Of a stretch of 64,000 nt of DNA, positions 62,581 to 64,000 are shown one piece after another. How positions within the stretch are numbered: the stretch's first letter is position 1; each line of letters starts with the position of its first letter. Under the pieces are notes generated by a model. That model ran no database searches. It saw only the letters and a program-made list of their open reading frames with translations, and was not told the origin of the DNA. Source of the stretch: Malurus cyaneus samueli (taxonomy: Eukaryota > Chordata > Aves > Passeriformes > Maluridae); the NCBI GenBank assembly GCA_009741485.1, contig CM019220.1, positions 3,347,832 through 3,411,831 on the forward strand, given 5' to 3'. A program made the translations under genes and the position numbers.

Positions 62581-64000
62581 TTTCAGGGAAAAAGGAAAAA
62601 AAAAAAAAAAAAAAGAAAATCTGCCATGTCCTTTGAATCTTTTAGAGACTCTTTAATTCACAAGATGACCTTCTCTCTTACCTCGTGATGGTACGTTATT
62701 TTAAGTATTTTTGGTAAGGGACAGTGGTAAAAAAGGTTATCATCTAGGTATAAGCTATGTTAGTTATTCTTTTCCAGAAGCTTCTTAATAGGCTTACATA
62801 AACGAAATAAACACTTAAATGCTATTTTAACTATTTCTCTGTATATCTTACTAATTAACTTATTTAATACATTGCTTAATCTTATTAATTACTTACTTAA
62901 TACATCTCTTTATTCTTTTTTGGATACAATTTCAATGTGTTTTCTAAGGTTGGAAGTCTCATTTTTTTCTCTATGCCAACTTCTGTTTTATCTAGATACT
63001 AATAAAACACTAATAGTTCTAATACTGCTCCTACTACTAAGAAATGTGACTGTGATCTGTCACATGTGGGTTGTTCATTAGTCCTCAAGAAAATCAAAGA
63101 AATGGAGAGAGATACTTTAATTTCTTGTGAAGAATTGCATTGATTTTACTTTAGGGGATGCTTGGATGGTGGTTATTTGTTTGCATGAAGTGGGGAAAAA
63201 AAACAAAAAACAACAAAACAACAGGTTCCCTCAGCAATTTTTTTTAATCTGGATTTTTACTGAGTTCACATTATGAAAATGACTTGCCTCTGAAGAATTG
63301 TTCTATATAAATTTAGCCTTCATGATTAAATTTAGAATATAGTGAAACAGAATTTTAACTCATTTAGAAAGTCTCAATCCATCTCTAAATGAAGTTTTCC
63401 ATAATCAACTTATATGGGGGAAAAGAAAATTGAGAAAATTCAATATTTAACAGTTAAAATGTGACATTGTGCAGACCCCAAGACACCAGGAAGAAGAAAG
63501 TCGTGCTAAGCTTTCCTTTAAAAAGAACATTTCCCATTGCTGTCTAGAAGCCAGTTTTCCAAACTCATTTTCACCAATGGAGTGCCATTGTCTTTTGAAT
63601 AGCAAAATTTGATGTTTTCTTAGGAAACTTACTCCGTTTAAGCTAAAGAAAAAGATGTTTTGATACATTGTCTTTCTCAAATAAATTCCCAGCAGTGAGA
63701 AATTGCAAATGAGTGTCTAATAATGATTCTCTGTCACTGAAATAAGTTCTAAACCAGCAGCTCTCACAACAAGGAGCTGTCTGGAGTGGTGTTATGTGGT
63801 GTCTGTGTGGGTTTTTTGTGTTATTTCTGGACAGGTGTGAGAATTTATAACCTGCACCTCTCTTCAAAAGCTCTAATTTGTCTCTTTTCTTCCCCCCCTA
63901 TTTTTTCCCCATTGTAAGTTCTGCCATAAAGCTGAAAAAAAAATACATTTGGTATAATTAATGTTTCTAACCTTCTGAATGATTAATATTTTGGCGATAA
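62581..64000. other. Non-coding region, no gene seen
   Basis: An A-rich tract at 62590-62619 is followed by unique AT-rich DNA, with another A/C-rich low-complexity tract at about 63194-63222. Frames of 69-77 codons have no recognisable domains. Confidence 0.55.

Overview
The window reads as nuclear DNA from a bird. The evidence is a set of short CR1 (chicken repeat 1, LINE) copies. Most are 5'-truncated, keep the characteristic CR1 3' end, and carry ATTCTATGA-like termini with no poly(A) tail. Between them lies long AT-rich, CpG-poor DNA with many A/T homopolymers and few other repeats. I cannot name the species or the locus.

I found no convincing protein-coding gene, tRNA, rRNA or known small RNA. 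Open reading frames here reach at most about 174 codons. The longest is the antisense of a CR1 element, and most others run through homopolymers or overlap equally long frames on the other strand. The window is best described as intergenic DNA or the inside of a very long intron. The one reading frame with real protein-like structure is a 75-codon minus-strand frame (10758-10985) with a textbook signal peptide and a possible splice acceptor just upstream. It is a candidate only.

Layout: 1-1215 carries a near-perfect inverted repeat with arms at 1-56 and 1158-1215, and a second perfect 18-bp inverted repeat nested inside it. 1216-12137 is unique AT-rich DNA with the signal-peptide frame. A minus-strand CR1 end lies at 12138-12310. 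12311-30597 is unique DNA with several stretches that look like conserved noncoding elements (12880-13520, 14830-15175, 15990-16980, 24060-24510, 27000-27680, 28120-28290). 30598-31436 is the largest CR1 copy, and it contains a five-copy tandem amplification of about 67 bp of its own sequence. 31437-52972 is again unique DNA with two small CR1 ends, a hairpin plus direct repeat at 37103-37181, and a palindromic octamer site at 38650. Two CR1 ends lie at 52973-53068 and 54661-54846. A separate five-copy 51-58 bp minisatellite sits at 60681-60948. A CpG-retaining, motif-rich block at 62155-62580 is the strongest enhancer-like candidate.

No set of genes working together can be read from this window. 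If it has a function, it is more likely cis-regulatory than coding. Calls of conserved or regulatory DNA rest on sequence texture and short motifs alone, since no alignment was possible.
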